Source: Proales similis
Taxonomy: Eukaryota > Rotifera > Eurotatoria > Ploima > Proalidae
NCBI GenBank assembly: GCA_019059635.1
Contig: JAGVRJ010000009.1
Span: 777,001 to 841,000, forward strand
DNA length: 64,000 nucleotides
Direction of reading: 5' to 3'
Position 1 is the stretch's first letter; each line of letters starts with the position of its first letter. Under the pieces are notes generated by a model. The model did not search any database. It was given only the letters and a program-made list of their open reading frames with translations, and was not told the DNA's origin. The translations under genes were made by a program, and so were the position numbers. This document shows, piece after piece, positions 11,708 through 26,011 of this stretch.

Positions 11708-14700
11708 TTCTATGAAGCGATCAAAAATGAATTGCAAGCGGCCGAACGAAATTCAACAATATTTTCAATGCACTCTTGTGTTTGCATTAGAAGGCCTGAA
11801 TGCATTTGCAATGATGCAAACTGTTAAATAATTACGCTTTCGCCTGTTGAAATTCTATCTTAACTAACAAATTCGCTGCTGAATTCTGAATACATCACGG
11901 ACGAAATTATTATATTTTTTTGAATTTATTTCGGCTTCATTCTGCCGCATTGATGGCCTCGATTGCAATTTGAGACATTCGTCTTTTTTAGAAACTGATC
12001 AAAATTTCGAATTTCTTTCACAAAGGTGTGCTCTGCTTTTGTTTTGAATTTTTTTTCTCATCTTTTCTAGTATTCTGTCCTATTACTGTGAACTGAATGT
12101 TAATTAAATTGGACTGGTGGCTCAAATGGTTTCATGAGTCAATCAACGTTGACTCGTAGCTGACAACCTAAATGTAGGTTATTTGTAGCTCTCATCCCTC
12201 GACTAATTTAGTGCGCATGACGCTCTTCACCGTTCGAATGGTCTAGTTCGAATTTTATTGAGTATGTTGTTCGAGAGCGCATATTGGCCATGTGAGAGGG
12301 TGGTGAAATTAATCTGAGCCTCGTCATTTGAGCGAAACGATTGGCATGGAACATGGAATATTTGATTTTGAGTGAGCATCGACTGTCGAATGGTTCACCA
12401 TGATGGCTAAATGTGTTCGTGCCGACTAATTGCGTTCAGTGACCAAAACGTCAATTGACCATCCAAATAAACACATAATCATCAACAGCGGCGGCGGCAG
12501 CAGCAGAACCATCATCATCATATCGCGATTATTAAGGCGAGGTGCAGAGAGAATTCAGAGCTCGCTAGGGTGGAATATACTAATGAATATCTTAATTATA
12601 AACTCTGCTTTTCTCTTCTTTTTTTTATCGCGCTCAACGCGTCCTATCAAGCAAAACGTCTATATTAAGGCTTCTAGGGTCGGTCGGCATATACACACAC
12701 ACACGCATACAAATATGCGCGATTTACTGACAGTGAATTTGGCGGTGAACAGTGGGAAAAACGAATGAGAGAGGGAGGGAGGGAGAGCATCAAGTCCATC
12801 AAGCTGATATCTACATGCGAGACCTTTAAGCTTTCATGCTGGCCTGAGTCGGAGATTAAAAGTAAATTATTTACGCACAATTAGAAATCAATCATCGAGA
12901 CAGCCATGCGAGCTAGGCTGGTGAAAAGTGCAGATTTAGAGCGTGCATGGCCAAATGGACAAATTGTTTACAAAATCGGCTCGCTCCTGCCTTTGCGTTT
13001 GTGCTCTAATTTTAGTTACTGGCATCTTTGTATGACTTGTGGTGCATGCCAATCTTGTTTATCGTTTTTTCTTTGTTGAGAAGCCCAGGTTGGAAAAGAT
13101 GACATTGGCGAAGAGAGAGAGAGACAGAGAGCGCAAAGGTTAAAGCTACCAAGAGAGGGATAGAATGATGAGCGAAAAATTCGAGAAGAGCGAGGAATGC
13201 TTTGTAGTTGGTGAGTAGAGCCGGCTTGCGGCTGAGATTGCAGAGAAATGCGGATGTAGATTTTGATTTCCATTTTAGACAATATAACTCTTTGGCTAAT
13301 GAAAGAATTAAGCCAAGCGTTTGGCTTTTATTTGCCTGATTGATTTCGTGTGCTTATTGATTCGTAGCGAGCGCGCACGATACACGTCAAAGCGAATATT
13401 TTTGGACCACTCATTGCGCGTCGTCACACAATATGCGAGCTCATATGCAGGTCATTCTTGTTCGATTCGCGTGAGAATTGGCTCTAATGCGAATCGTAAA
13501 GACGAAGCAATGTCTAACTGACTTTTGCTCAATGATTATAATCAAAATCGGAAATTGCCGCCATCAGGGTGTGCACTCGAACAATAAGAAGCAAGTTTTG
13601 TTTCTCACTGATTGAATGGCGGCCAAAATTTACATGCCGATATGCGAGACTGGTTCGAGAGCAAAAATAATTGATTGAATGAATTCAAGCGAATCAATTA
13701 TTTAGCGATCAGAAATTATTAGACCAAATAGAACAAAAGTGGACTAGCCGGTCGATTGATATGTGAATAGCGAATAGCCAAAAGTGACAGTTTTCTTGGC
13801 CACCGTGCTCATGATGGTCTTTCTAGTGCCAGCAGTGACGGCGCTTCATTTTTGTCATTATTCAAATTAGCCGCAGCTCACAACAATACATATTTCGATT
13901 TTATTCGCTCGCTTTCATTCCAATCATTTCTGTTTTTCGTTCATATTTCAGACCGTCCGCCCGCTCGCTCGCCCGGCATCAGTCTGCCAATTGTCTTCTG
14001 TCAAAATATCCTCCAACTTATTTGAATATTAAATTCGGCGTCAAACTTTCATTTATTTATATAAATGCTGCTTTAGTCCGCATCGTACAGCAAACGACAG
14101 GTTAAAGCAGCTGCGAGACAGCGAGCAGGGAATGAAATGAAAAAGGTTGCGGGTTCATCGATTGACATGTGCGCGGAAGTAGCCACTGGCACGTAAGACT
14201 CACCGTGGGTTTATTTAAAATGCTAAGTCGCTAGCACGGCGGATATGACACGCCCGGTCGCACTTGTCGTTCATTAATCATTAACACTCGATTTAAACGA
14301 GTAGGACACTTGTGATCGACAACTTGTAAACGTTCGCTCTCTCTCTTCATTTCTCCTTTTCTCTTATACACTTCCCTGGCTCGTTTAGATTATTCTTCAG
14401 ATGGTAACCAGATAGCGGCGGATTAATTTCTGGCCTTAATTTGGAATTAATTTTCTATTCTATTTCGGCACTGTTCAAACAAAGTGTCGTACGCGAATAA
14501 TAGAGGACACGAGCTGTGCATTTATCTGAGCATAGTTCAACAGCTGCTATTATGCGGCCATGAAAGACTCACAAACAGTGAGGCAGCTTAAGAGGCGCGG
14601 CGTACGAGTGCTGTCGTCCATCGACCCTTCACTCGGCTGACACAATGCAAAAGCAGTGCCAAACAGTGAACGAGCGACTAGAGAGACGAGAACAAAGGTT

Positions 14701-17700
14701 GTTGAGATTAACATGGCTCACTTCACGTACTTGCAATTGTTTAACAAGGAGATTATTTGTTAAGGCAAAATCAAATCCAATCATTAAATAGCCATAAAGC
14801 CTCTTTTTTCTCGCCTCACCTTAATATTCACCGAGTCGCTTTGAAGCATGCGACGTGAAACGGGACCGAGCTAGTTGCTGGCCTGCTCGAAAGCAACTAG
14901 CGAAGCTCTTGAGTTTTCGCGAGAATTGTATTTCGCACATTGGCCGTTCAAATTCTAGAGTTCACGCTACTGCAATTCTTTAATGGCGACGACAATGACG
15001 AGCGTGCGTGCACTCTTTGAGCTTTCGACTCACATGGAACCGAGGATATTTTCAAAATACTAAGCATCTTTTCATTCAGGTTGTTTATCCTATTCATCAT
15101 CATAAACTTGTTTTCATGCCTATATTTCCAAAAAGAAGCTTTATAGGCCCCTTTAGTTTTTACTGCGCGAGTCGACTGCACGCTAAAGCCAAATTAGACA
15201 GAGAAAGAGAAAGAACAAGAAGAGCTACTGCGCGAGACTCAATTCGATTGGCACCGAATTCTCTCTGTGCTCTCAAGGCCTAGTTCTCATAGCAACAGCT
15301 CGATCAGGCCATGTGGCCGTGAGTACTTGCGATGAGCATTATTAAATGGACGCCTAACGTCACCCATGAGCCCACTAATTCAAATTATTATTAACTCGGG
15401 ACTGTCGGCTTGTAATACCGATCAAAGGGAGGCCATGAAGTGACAGGCCCCAATGAAAATGGGTGTCACGCGGCGACGACAACGGCGTCTGCATCGTCCC
15501 ATTCAGTTGCTTGTACTCCAATCCTTTTAAATATGCATTCACATTAAGCTCATGCAAAAGCAGCGGCGGCAGCAGCAGCAGCAGTCGAGCGAATAACGAT
15601 CAGGAATTTTCTGGCATGAATATGCAAAAAGCTTTTACTCACTAGCTCTTCTCCTACTCGCTCAAATACTCGCTTACTTTCACTGGTCTCCTCGCTCGTC
15701 TCGCTCACATTTATATTTGCCTTATCGGACCAGTCGACTAGCAAGCGATTGAGCGGTTTAATTAGCGTCCTGTTGTATCCTTCCATTGCGCGCTAATTCA
15801 AATCGGGCGGCTCGCCTAGAACGCAATTAATATATGTCTGCTGGCGTTTTTCATCTTCGCACGCCCTCACTAGCTCGTCTTCTTTATCATCAAATTCATT
15901 AGCCAGTTGACCATAGAGCGGTGGCGCTCCGCTTTCTTTCTCTCCCCCTCTTTCTCTATTTACAATTAATTATTCGAAAGCTTTAGTTCCAATATTTGAA
16001 GTTAATAGAGCATTGTCGAGTTTCGTTCACAACGGCGACCATGTGCTTCTGATTTTTTGAAGTGTTACTACACAGCACTGTTCCCCAAGATGAGCGCGAC
16101 GTGATAGCAGTGAGCCAAGCAGCAGACTCAGCATTGGAAAACAATTTCTAGCCGTCTATGATCAACTCTGGGCTTTATATGTTTATAGAGCACTGGGGAA
16201 AACAGATAGAGAGCGAGAGAGAGCTCACTGTAGAGCCAAAAAGCGATACTGGGCGATAGATTCATTGAAGAAGGCAAAATTAGAAAGAGAGAAACAGCAG
16301 AAGAGAGAATCGCATGCGAGCGAGAGCTTAAAGCCATATGAATATGAAATGGGGAAATGAGATCGAAGGGAGTGGTGAAAGTGTGCCACTTGATGAATTC
16401 TCTTCGTCGAGTCAATTGGCAGGAAAATGCATTTATTCGGTTGCTTCCCTCTTAATATCTCAATTAAGCGAGCGAGCGAGTCGTTTCCCAACGATACTAT
16501 GCGAGCTAGACTCATTTGGCCAAGCGCAGTGAGCTTGTGCATGTGTATGTGTGTGTCTTTATTTGTGTGTGATGGCGTGTGTGTAAATAAGCATGAGAAG
16601 CGCAACTGCACGTACCTTCCTTATATTGTGATTATTATTTGAACGAGTCTAAATATTGATCGTCCAGCTAGACTCAGCCAGGTATATAATCTCTTACTGA
16701 AGTGCTCTTATCAGGCAATTTGCCGCTTCATTTCCCCGCGCGAGTGGACCCGTGCGTTGCGCTCGAGTTGAGCATGAAAATAAATATCGGATTACTCTTA
16801 TGCACAGAGTGACTGTTGATGGCACGTCACTGATTGGAGCGATGGTGATTCAGGTGGTGATGCGACGCAAAATCTGCTTCAAATTCCCTGCTAAAATTGC
16901 TATCTTATCTCGACACATGCGTCAGATAGGCTCATATGCGCCCGTTTGCGGATAGTCTTACTTTCCTTTAATTGGTTTTTCATTAAAGTTGGATACGAGG
17001 TGGTCTAGCGCACACCTACTGCGTCTATTTTACGCTCAAGCGCCATAAATTATTATATTTACACTTTTATTTCATAAAAAAAAACGGAGGGCATCAGCCG
17101 AAAATATAAACTTGTTTAAAAAATTGAGCAGGGCATCGTGGCCACTAGCTAGAACGGCTTGCTCGAACTATTCACCTGTTTGAGTGAAGCAAACATAAGT
17201 GCCAACAGCGGCGCGTATCTCCACTCTATTCAGCTTGACATGCGAGAGCATCAAAATGGCTTCCGCAAACAGACGGCATGCAGTCGCTTATTGGCAAAAC
17301 AATTTACAAATATTGGAGAACAAAGAGAGAAGGGGCCAGCGTGTGTCAGCAATGGCTCATAAACAAAGCTCGGGCATAGTGTTCTACTTTATTTGCTCAA
17401 TACCGACGTCGTCTTGGTCGCCGCCACTAGCCGCTTGTTTTTTCGTTTTATTTATTTTCTATTTTATTTTTATTCTTCATCGAGGATGGCAAGAAAAGAG
17501 TGAGTGAAAGAGAGAGAGAGAGAGAAAGGGCAAATGGATAGGGGCTAAAGGAAGGAATGCATGCGGATGTTGAACGCAAGTGGTCTCAATATTTACGTAG
17601 CAGCACACACAACGACTACAACAATTTGGCGACACCTGCAAGATATTGAGTGTATGTCTGTGAGAGCCTATAAGAATGAGTTCGAACAAAAGCAGAACGA

Positions 17701-18373
17701 GCACTTTTATTGGCGTGCAAATTTATTTTTAATATCGCTCCGTTTATCAGATTGCCATGTGAAAAAAAGGCTTACCGAAGCAAACTAGTCAGCAATCATT
17801 ATTCGGAAGCAATCGCATTGGCGAACGATCGAACAAGCAGAGCATGCCAGCCGTTTGTTGATCTCAGGCGAAAAAAATCCACTTATCATTAAAAACAGAT
17901 AATAAATATCTGAATATAATTATAAACACTTTATAATTTACTGCAATTTAATCACTCCGTTCGACTACGATGTGCTTGCCTGGCCGCCTATCTGGAACCC
18001 GGTTGTATATATTGAGGATATGGTGTATGCAGTTGTGTGTGTTTGGAACGAGATCAGATGCAAGCCGTTGGATGGAGGGCAAGCGTTCAATCGGCACTGC
18101 ATCCTATCTCTGCTTCTCAATTGTTTAAGCCTTTTACTTTTAATGAGCATTTATTTGTGCGTTGGGAATCTAACCAACACCCGAGAGGCAAAGATAATAC
18201 ACAAAGAATTTTATTTTCTAGTTCAATCATTTTGATTCCTCTCTGCCTTCTCTGTTCCTCTCGCTCACTTTTCCCTACTCTCTCTCTCTCTCACTCGCTT
18301 TTTACTTATCTCTTCATTTTCGCTTTCCTACCCCTTCTCTTTCTCTATCCGTACTTTTGTTTCGTTATTTATT

Positions 18374-18385
18374 GGGGGGGGGGGG
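18374..18385 (+). repeat. Poly-G run (12 G)
   Basis: Twelve consecutive G, directly after a long CT-rich tract (18,240-18,350). Such runs are rare and prone to length error in assemblies. Confidence 0.9.
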
Positions 18386-18668
18386 CTAGTTTGAGACCTC
18401 TCAAGGATTATTAGTGTCCGTACTGACCCCAATTAAAGAGCGTCGCATCAAATCTCAAGTGTTTGCTGACATTTACACAAGCGAGCGTCATTCACAATTT
18501 CAAGCAGTCTCCAAAATGGCGCGATCATCACAACTCGAGCTGCAACAAGGTGATGAACTGGTAAACGTGTGCTTACGGCCCACAGACTGGTCGGCCACGA
18601 GAGACAGAGAGTAAGCTTCGGGATATGTTTATATATGTGGTTTGAGTGTATATGAATACGCATGCGAG

Positions 18669-18693
18669 TGTGTGTGTGTGTGTGTGTGTGTGT
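18669..18693 (+). repeat. (GT)n microsatellite
   Basis: About 12 uninterrupted GT units, the longest dinucleotide array in the Mnt upstream region. Confidence 0.9.
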
Positions 18694-21600
18694 ATTTGAG
18701 GTGTGTTGGAAGAGGTGAACTTATTCATAGTTAACGAGCTGCATGACGAGTCCCAGCTTAGAAGGAGCGATATCTCGACCGGGCGACGGTGAGAATTAGT
18801 TGACGTCGTCGTCGAGCAAACAAACGCGCAATCCGACGGTCTCTAGTGTTGTTGCCTATCTGATGCGCGAGCATATGGGCCGTACGTTAAATATTGCCTT
18901 CTCGAGTTGATATATGATATTCAACTTAAAAAAAATTAGCCTCTTCTACAATTCGGCCAATTTGCAGAGTTGAATTTCGCCTCCCTGCTCCAAGACTAAT
19001 CGTGTCTCATCCCTGCAATTTGTCAATCTGTCATTCATGTCTGCCTAGCGAGCGATGCTGCTTACATTTCAGTAGTGGCGCGCGTCAGCCACATGGCTCT
19101 GACAACTAATTGAATTAGAATCGCATCACAAGATCGGATACCGTTCGACTAAATTCAAAGCAAGCTAACTAGTCAGAACTCTATTTGAGACTCGCACGAC
19201 CTCTTGCTTCAGAGCGAATGATGAGGGCAATTGAAACCCAAGCCGGGTGCATTGTTTGAGCGCTTTTAGCTTGGCCTCATTAAGCAACGTTTATTCTATT
19301 CGGGCCACATCCGCTTCCTGTGCAAATTAATGTGCTGCATCACGTGTTCACCCGTTGAGCTTTTTATGTATCTGCTTGCTGGCTACGACTAGGACCACAA
19401 CTACTACTTGAAAAAAAAAAAGCACTGCACCAAGCTAAAGTGGCAATTCCTAATTGTACAATTTAATCTCAAATATATATCTGCAGGGTTTAATCAAGGG
19501 ATTAATTCAATTAGCTAAATTGAAAGTAAACATGGAGTGAATGCACACACACACACTGAAAGACTGGCATGCACAGAGGCAAGTAGAAAGGCAGCAGCAA
19601 GCAGACAGACAAGCAAGCGAGCAAGCAGGCGGTCCAGTCAACGACCATAGCCTTAACACGCAGATAAGCATAAGAGCCAGCTAGCAAGCTATGAGGCAAG
19701 TAGAATGCACATGCGAGGCGAGCAACGGCTAAATCCCACATTAATTAATCAAGCCAGCGCACGCAGGGCGCGCATGCGTTAGGAAGACAGATTGCTGGTT
19801 AAGAGGGCCAATTTTGAATGCCCGAATTCAGTCAGAATGATGATCAAGTATTGCTTTCATATTCGCTTTGTTTGGTGCGCAGCCTGAAGAGAGCGACCCG
19901 AGAGCGTTGAAGATGAGCAGCTGTCCTGTCATTTCATTAATTAATTTAACTTTCAAGCCTAAGAGGGCACGAGTCTTGTGGGCGAAAATTTCGAACACAC
20001 TCGGCAGCCGCGTCGACGGTTTTTATATTTGCTGATGCGATCGGCAAAGAGAAACAAGGCCGGTGACAGGACCAACATGGCTGCATTCTTCTCTCATTCT
20101 CTGCGCGAGAATCATAAGGCTGCAATTCAATCAATCATGTGCGCTGGCAGATTAACGCGTTGGACGAAGCATCCACAAGTAATCTCTGAAGTGAAATGAG
20201 TCTGGGACGCGTTGATTTTTCTTTATTTCATCCGTTCGCTCGGCTTGTTTTTATTCTCCCTTATTTTTGCCCCTCGAAGCACTTTTTACCAGAACGCTAA
20301 ACTGTGGGCCTCATTACCCTGCCCTTTAAAAAAAATAGCGCAATTGATTTGAGCGCATGGATTGTGGATTATTTATTATCATAAGATTCATTGATCGGCA
20401 AGCCTGATGTGAGCAAATGATGAGATGACGCATTCAGAACTTTAAGAGCGCCGAGCAATTGGCCTAGATGCCAAATGCTACACATATGCACGATTAAATT
20501 TAATTTTGCCTTGATCGCGCCATTTCTTTCTCGTCTAGCATTCGGGTCCGCTCGATAATCGATGAATTCAATATCGTTCTTCAACCTTCAATCTCTCTCT
20601 CCCCTCTGCACAGTATCCATGGATACATGATGGAACGCTTGAAATTTTCGAATACCAGATGATGCTTTGCACTCTCGCTCCAATGTGAGCTGCACGTGGC
20701 AATTTGCTTATTTGTCAGCGTTACTGTCACACATAATTTGACCGAGCACGCCAAGCAGAAGTGTGGCTGGGGCGGGCGCCGCGTGCATGCAACACAGCAA
20801 CACGCTGGCTTTCGCTTCCAATTGCTCGCTGGCTTGTTAGATCGACGCGCATAAACACTCGCATAAATGCTGGAAGCTACATGGTACAGCGGCTAGATAT
20901 TTCGCGTTCGCTCTCGCCCCTCAAGCACTCAAGCCTTTTCTAGTGTTCAGAGTGTGTTTGTGACTGCATGTGTGCATTTATGCCCAACACAAGTTGAGTA
21001 AAACAGCTCTGTATGTGTGTGTGTGAATGTCAACAATCATGAACCATAAACGCAGTTCATGTGCTTGTGGTCGCCGCTTTCAAACTTACCAAAGCGTCCT
21101 TACCACCTCGCCATTCGCTAGCTTACATAATTAGCGAGCATGTGCTTTCAGCATGTGAATTTATAATTGCGTATTGAAGTATCACCTATTATTTTTGCCT
21201 GCCAAGCTATTTGCTTTGCCATTTATTTTTACTTTTTTTCCTCGCTCTCTTTTCTATTTTCGATTTCCTTTATTCTTCGTTTGCCCCTCTACTCGAGTTT
21301 GATCGTTCAGGGCTTGTCAAATTGATAACCAACACGCGTCAGATCGATATGAAATGGCATTCGCAAACCCGACACGACATGATATTTTTGTTCGATCATG
21401 GCCGTGAGGCGTCGGCTCCCGGTTGTTTTTTCAGCTCTCTTTATTTCTCTATTTTATTTGCCGAACAACCATCTGATCATATGTTCAAGTCGCGAGTTGT
21501 GCCACACAAACACATACAGCGATAGCTTGGGATGCTTGAGCCGATGCATAATCCAAATGTGAATACGGCGTGCAAAAGTGCGCAGACCTTCTCTCTCTCT

Positions 21601-21935
21601 CTGCAGTGATAGATAAAATTTTTTTTTAACAAGCCTGCGCGTGTGTATGAGTGTGAGTGAGCATATCGCTCATGAGATAATCATTCATGAATGCATTTGA
21701 TATTTCATGCAAAATAAATCGAACTCATTTAGCTATTCATTGACACGTTGTTCAATCATATGGACCTAATTTGTTTAGATAGACGCGCACATGCAACTCA
21801 ATGCGGCATAGCGCTCAGCTATAGACCAGAAAAGTAGAGAGCCAAGCCCGAGCACACATCCATCAACAAAGGGCCAACTAGGGCGCACGTTATCAATTCG
21901 CTAGAAGAGCATTAGGAGGCCGCAAATAGAAAAAA

Positions 21936-24252
21936 ATGAGCGACAAGCTAGGCGTTCTAATTGAGGCCGCCAAATATCTAGAGACGCAAGAGCTACTCGA
22001 ACAGCTTAAAAAGCCTGTCGAACTGCCCAACGCTTCTTCCACACTTCTATCGCCCTCTTCGTCGTCCTCCTCGTCTTCTTCTTACATTCAATTTTATTCG
22101 AACACTTCGCCCAGCCGAAGTGCCAGCAGCTATAATGGCAACAACGGAGGCGCTGAGTCGAAAAATCGAATGCGACAGACTCCGTCTCCTTTTCCGTCGC
22201 CGACATCTCTAAACGGATCAGTGTCCAAGCTCAAGTGGAAACCGGACGAAGCGCGCAGTCGCGACAAGGCCATTCACAATCGACTTGAGAAAAACCGCCG
22301 TGCCCATCTCAAAGAGTGCTTTGAGAATCTACAGAGTGTACTTCCGTCGTTTGAGAGCAAGAAGATTACCAACTTGCAAATCCTCAATTTCACCCTCAAG
22401 TTCATCCAGGTCGGTTATGTTTAAGCCTTCGTTGCATCTCGCGTCAAGTCGTCTAAACACTATTCTTACTTTCTAGCATATAAAGAGGCAAAACGATGAA
22501 AAGGAAAAAGAAAAAGCACGTCTGCTGAAGCGAAAGCAAAAGCATCAGCTAAAATTAAGGTGCCTGATGGCCGAGCTGGACGCCGATGGTCTAGACATAA
22601 ACAAAATTTTAATTGATAACGACTGCGCACCGATTGAAATGAATAAGTTCGCGCATATCGAATCACCTCTGAATGCAGACGAGGATTCTATATCTACCAG
22701 CACAGCCAGTGGTAAGTTCCTACTTGAATGTTGATTTTAAGATGGCAATAACTAGATCGGATGCGTTTTGAATAACAGAAGGCGCGAACGGTGACTCATT
22801 TGCCGACTGGTTCATAGACACAGTTGACTACGAGAGTCAGGCGAATAAGGACAACAGCTTTCAGAGGAAGCGGTCCAGCAACAGTCTGTGTGTGCCGAGT
22901 AACAGTGATTTTAATCGCAAAGCGTTCAAAAACTGGAAAGGCGAAAACATTAAACGCTCGCGGCACATATCAATGGACGACAACACTCTCAGCCGTCATC
23001 GCAGACATTTGAACTCATTCACGGCCATGGACGAGCTCGATGTTGAATATGATGACGATGATGAAGATTTTTATTCGACGCAAAACGACGAAGACTTTGA
23101 AGTGAATGTTACAGACAGCACCAGTCGAAGCAAAACATCAGACGAAGAGAACGAGTCAAATCTTGTTATTAACGAGGAGTCAAACGACCCGGCAAAGCCG
23201 CTCAACGCGACCAACGCATCGGTAAAAGGCTTTGAGCTTCGTCGCTCCGATGAGAGCAAATTTCGTCTAACTGGTGACAAACGGGTGCAGCGTCAAACCA
23301 TCACATGGCCGCTCTCGTCCGACCCGTCTCGAGTTCAAATGGTTCAATTGACCAACCCGAGCCCGAAAAGTAAGAACGAGTTTTTCGCTAAGCGTTCAAT
23401 TCGCCCAACAATACCACTATGCGGCGCACGTCTGCGTGCTTATTTTAATTTAGAGCTCGCGAGCGTTCTTAACTCCCAAAACGACACAGCTCAAAGCATA
23501 TCTGTTTTTAACGGACCCAATGAGCCAGCCGCAAAATTCCAGCGGAACCTTCATCAATCCATGGCTCACTTGAATGTATATAAAAAGCTTGCTTCTTTTT
23601 ACTGAGTGTCGTGATTAATTTTGTTTTGTCTGCGAGCGATTTGAGTTGAGATTCGAAATGAACTAGTTAATACCATTAATAAACTGAACGAGTAAATCGG
23701 ATAGGAACACTCAGATCCATGTGCTAATCATTTGCGATCTTATTTTAATATATTTGTTTCAATTGTGATTTTCCCCTAGCTTTTCTATATTGTGGTTTCG
23801 TTGGTCTCTGGTGTTTCGATTTAAATGCGTTTTTTTCTCGAAACTGAGTCTAATTTTTGTTTTTTTCTTCTTTCGAAGAAGATTCTGGACTTGTTTCAAT
23901 GCTTAAGAGGAGCGACTCCGAGTCAATATTCGTCACCAGCAAGTCTACATGTTGTCAACCAGATGAAAATGGAATCGGAGAATTGCAACAGCAGCAACAG
24001 CACTTCTCGACTGGAAACGTCCAGCCAGAGTCATTAGAAGACGAAGAGAACGAAGATTTTAAACGAGGCGATCAAAAGCGCTTGCGTACTTGTCGGCCAT
24101 TTACTGTGAATCAACTGCTCACATCAACAACCTCCGTGATTAAGCTTACCGGAGTTGGCAAGCCATTGACTACCATAGTTAAGCTTAATGAAGCAGGCAC
24201 AATCGGTGCTAGAGCAGGCAGCGATCGATTTCAAAACTCAGCACCAATCTAA
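21936..24252 (+). CDS. MNT: Mnt-like bHLH-leucine zipper repressor (Max partner, Myc antagonist)
   Basis: Nuclear repressor expected to dimerise with Max on E-boxes and recruit Sin3. Four exons: 21936-22409, 22477-22711, 22779-23575 and about 23908-24252. The N-terminus LGVLIEAAKYLE fits the Sin3-interaction helix of Mad/Mnt proteins. A Ser-rich stretch follows, then a bHLH: basic region HNRLEKNRRAHLKECFE and helix 2 ITNLQILNFTLKFIQ. The zipper HIKRQNDEKEKEK leads to LDADGLDINKIL, resembling the Mnt zipper end. STSTASEG is shared with vertebrate MNT and spans the exon 2/3 junction. Exon 3 is acidic (DDDDEDF near 23,055). The C-terminus has QLLTSTTSVIKLTGV. It is closer to MNT than to MXD/MAD because of the STSTAS motif and the length (about 600 residues). 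The 331-nt last intron is long for this genome. An AATAAA at 25,495 may end the message. Confidence 0.87.
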
Positions 24253-26011
24253 TACAACCTAATTGGAAGCAAGCCGTCTAGAAACCGAAAATTATGCAAA
24301 ATTCTGCTCGAACTCTTCGCACACACACACACAGCCAATTCAAATTAGGCCCAGTTGACTAGCCGACAAGTATACCGATTTTATTCGCTACATGTTTAAG
24401 ATATTTACGGCCAATTTAAAACGGAAGCAGTCTTGCTAAAGATGAACGCTGATTAATGCTCGATGTGACGATTCTTAATCTCTATTATCTGTATGGTTCG
24501 TTTTAAACGTTTTCGAAGAGATCTTTTGCTATATTGGCCGATGGACAGCCCAGAAAAAGAGAACAATGCTCCAGTTTCACATCTGCCTTTTCGATAAACT
24601 TCAAACCCGCTCTAGATATTTCAAATCGAACTTGGATGGAAAATGATGATGACGATTGCCAAGGTTCTAAAAAACTTAAATTTTTATCGATGCGGCAATG
24701 AACAAGATTGGATGGCTGGATAAAACTGGAATCAGTTCAGCTTTAGTCAGTTCACTCATTTAAATTGTGTTGAGCTAATCAATAAGCATATTGGTCAGAC
24801 CAAAGTTTTATTTTACATTTATTTTCAATCTAAAATGAGCTGCAAAGCAACCAAACGCTTCAAATCGCTTCGAGCCGTGTGCCAATCGGCTTGAATCTTA
24901 CCACTGTTGTTGACCAGACGCGGAGTCCATCGGCCGATTAGAATCCATGCATATGTGTGTCATGTTTACGAGCGACAAGTTTACAAAAGCTGATTGCAAG
25001 GCTCGAAAACAACCGGATGGCGCTTACATCTTAAAAATTCATTCTATTCTATTGATTCAAATGGCTTAGTTTCGAATTGATTGAAAACAAAAACGACGAA
25101 TCGGAGGCAAACGAATAAGACGCTTCAAATTCGTGTAAATAGTCATTATCAAGGCTTGAATTGTCAATGTAGTTCTCTTGGCCGTCTTTGTCATTCGAAA
25201 ATCAGTTAGTGCAAAGAATGGAATCGAATTCGATTAAAAACGTACACATTCGCATCTTTACTTTTGCCACCCGACCCTAAACCATCGAACGAAGCAACCT
25301 TATTCTCCGTTTTTTTTTAAACGTAATAATACACAACTCGCATTTATGGCCATTATTCATCAGATTTTGTTTTAAATGTTCTAAGCAAGCACCCAGCGCG
25401 TACATTTATCAAAATAAAGGCATTAGTGCTTCGTTTTAACTGCCATGATACCGATTAAACCTTTACATTTAATTATGTAAATAATGCCATTACAAATAAA
25501 TTAAGAAAAAGGTCTGATTTGTGTTCTTTTAGGATGCTTTATGGTTTAACTGGACTTTTTGGGCAAGGATATAATAAAAGACCAGTGCGATTTCAGTTGA
25601 AGCGGCTTTGATCAGAATGTACTCTAAAAGTTGCGTTCAAATCGATTCTTAATCAGCTGTTTTTGCCTCGGCATTTTTAATTCAAGCAGAGCATCGTTTG
25701 CTTGCTTGGTTTTGCTCTTCAATCAGATGATTGCTTTTATCTGATCATCTTATCTCTCTCTAATCGTGCCCTTATTATGCATTTTGAGCTGAACGTAACT
25801 TCTGGCCTTGAAAGTTTCTTCGGAGCTTAAGAGCAACTGACTACATAGGTGCCAACTGAATTGTTTGCGTAACTTTTCAACTTTATTTTCACGTTAAATA
25901 ACTATGTAGCGGATAAGATGAGCTAAAATTTCTCTGTATGTCGAATGTTTTCTTTCTAAAAATTTCTCTCGCCCTAGTTCGAAATATCAAGTAAATCGAG
26001 TGCAAATAGTT
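24253..26011. other. 3' flank of the Mnt-like gene, no further gene seen
   Basis: AT-rich sequence with several plus-strand poly(A) signals (near 25,411 and at 25,495-25,500) and an AC repeat at 24,320-24,333. No coding exon was recognised. Part of this is probably a long 3' UTR of the Mnt-like gene. The minus-strand PAT1-like gene ends at 26,012, so the interval also has to hold its terminator. Confidence 0.55.

Larger units (their letters stand above)
11708..21935. other. 10.2-kb gene-poor stretch upstream of the Mnt-like gene
   Basis: No open frame in this stretch shows a recognisable domain or homologous peptide. Those present are low-complexity or Ser/Leu/Cys-rich shadows. The content is simple repeats (ACAC near 12,690; GGGA/GA near 12,770; GAGA near 13,110 and 17,510; CT near 18,280; poly-G at 18,374; GT at 18,669), AT-rich TTAATTAAT clusters and much unique sequence. 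In a genome with intergenic gaps mostly below 1 kb, this size suggests regulatory DNA or unseen 5' non-coding exons of the downstream bHLH gene. I could not identify any RNA gene here. Confidence 0.6.

Noticed and set aside
12430-21525. Numerous 60-125 residue open frames in the Mnt upstream region
   Set aside because: Low-complexity or hydrophobic compositions from simple repeats, mostly non-ATG starts, no splice pattern and no recognisable peptides.
22006-23280. Antisense frames across the Mnt exons
   Set aside because: Shadows of Ser- and Asp-rich coding sequence; the sense frame has clear homology.
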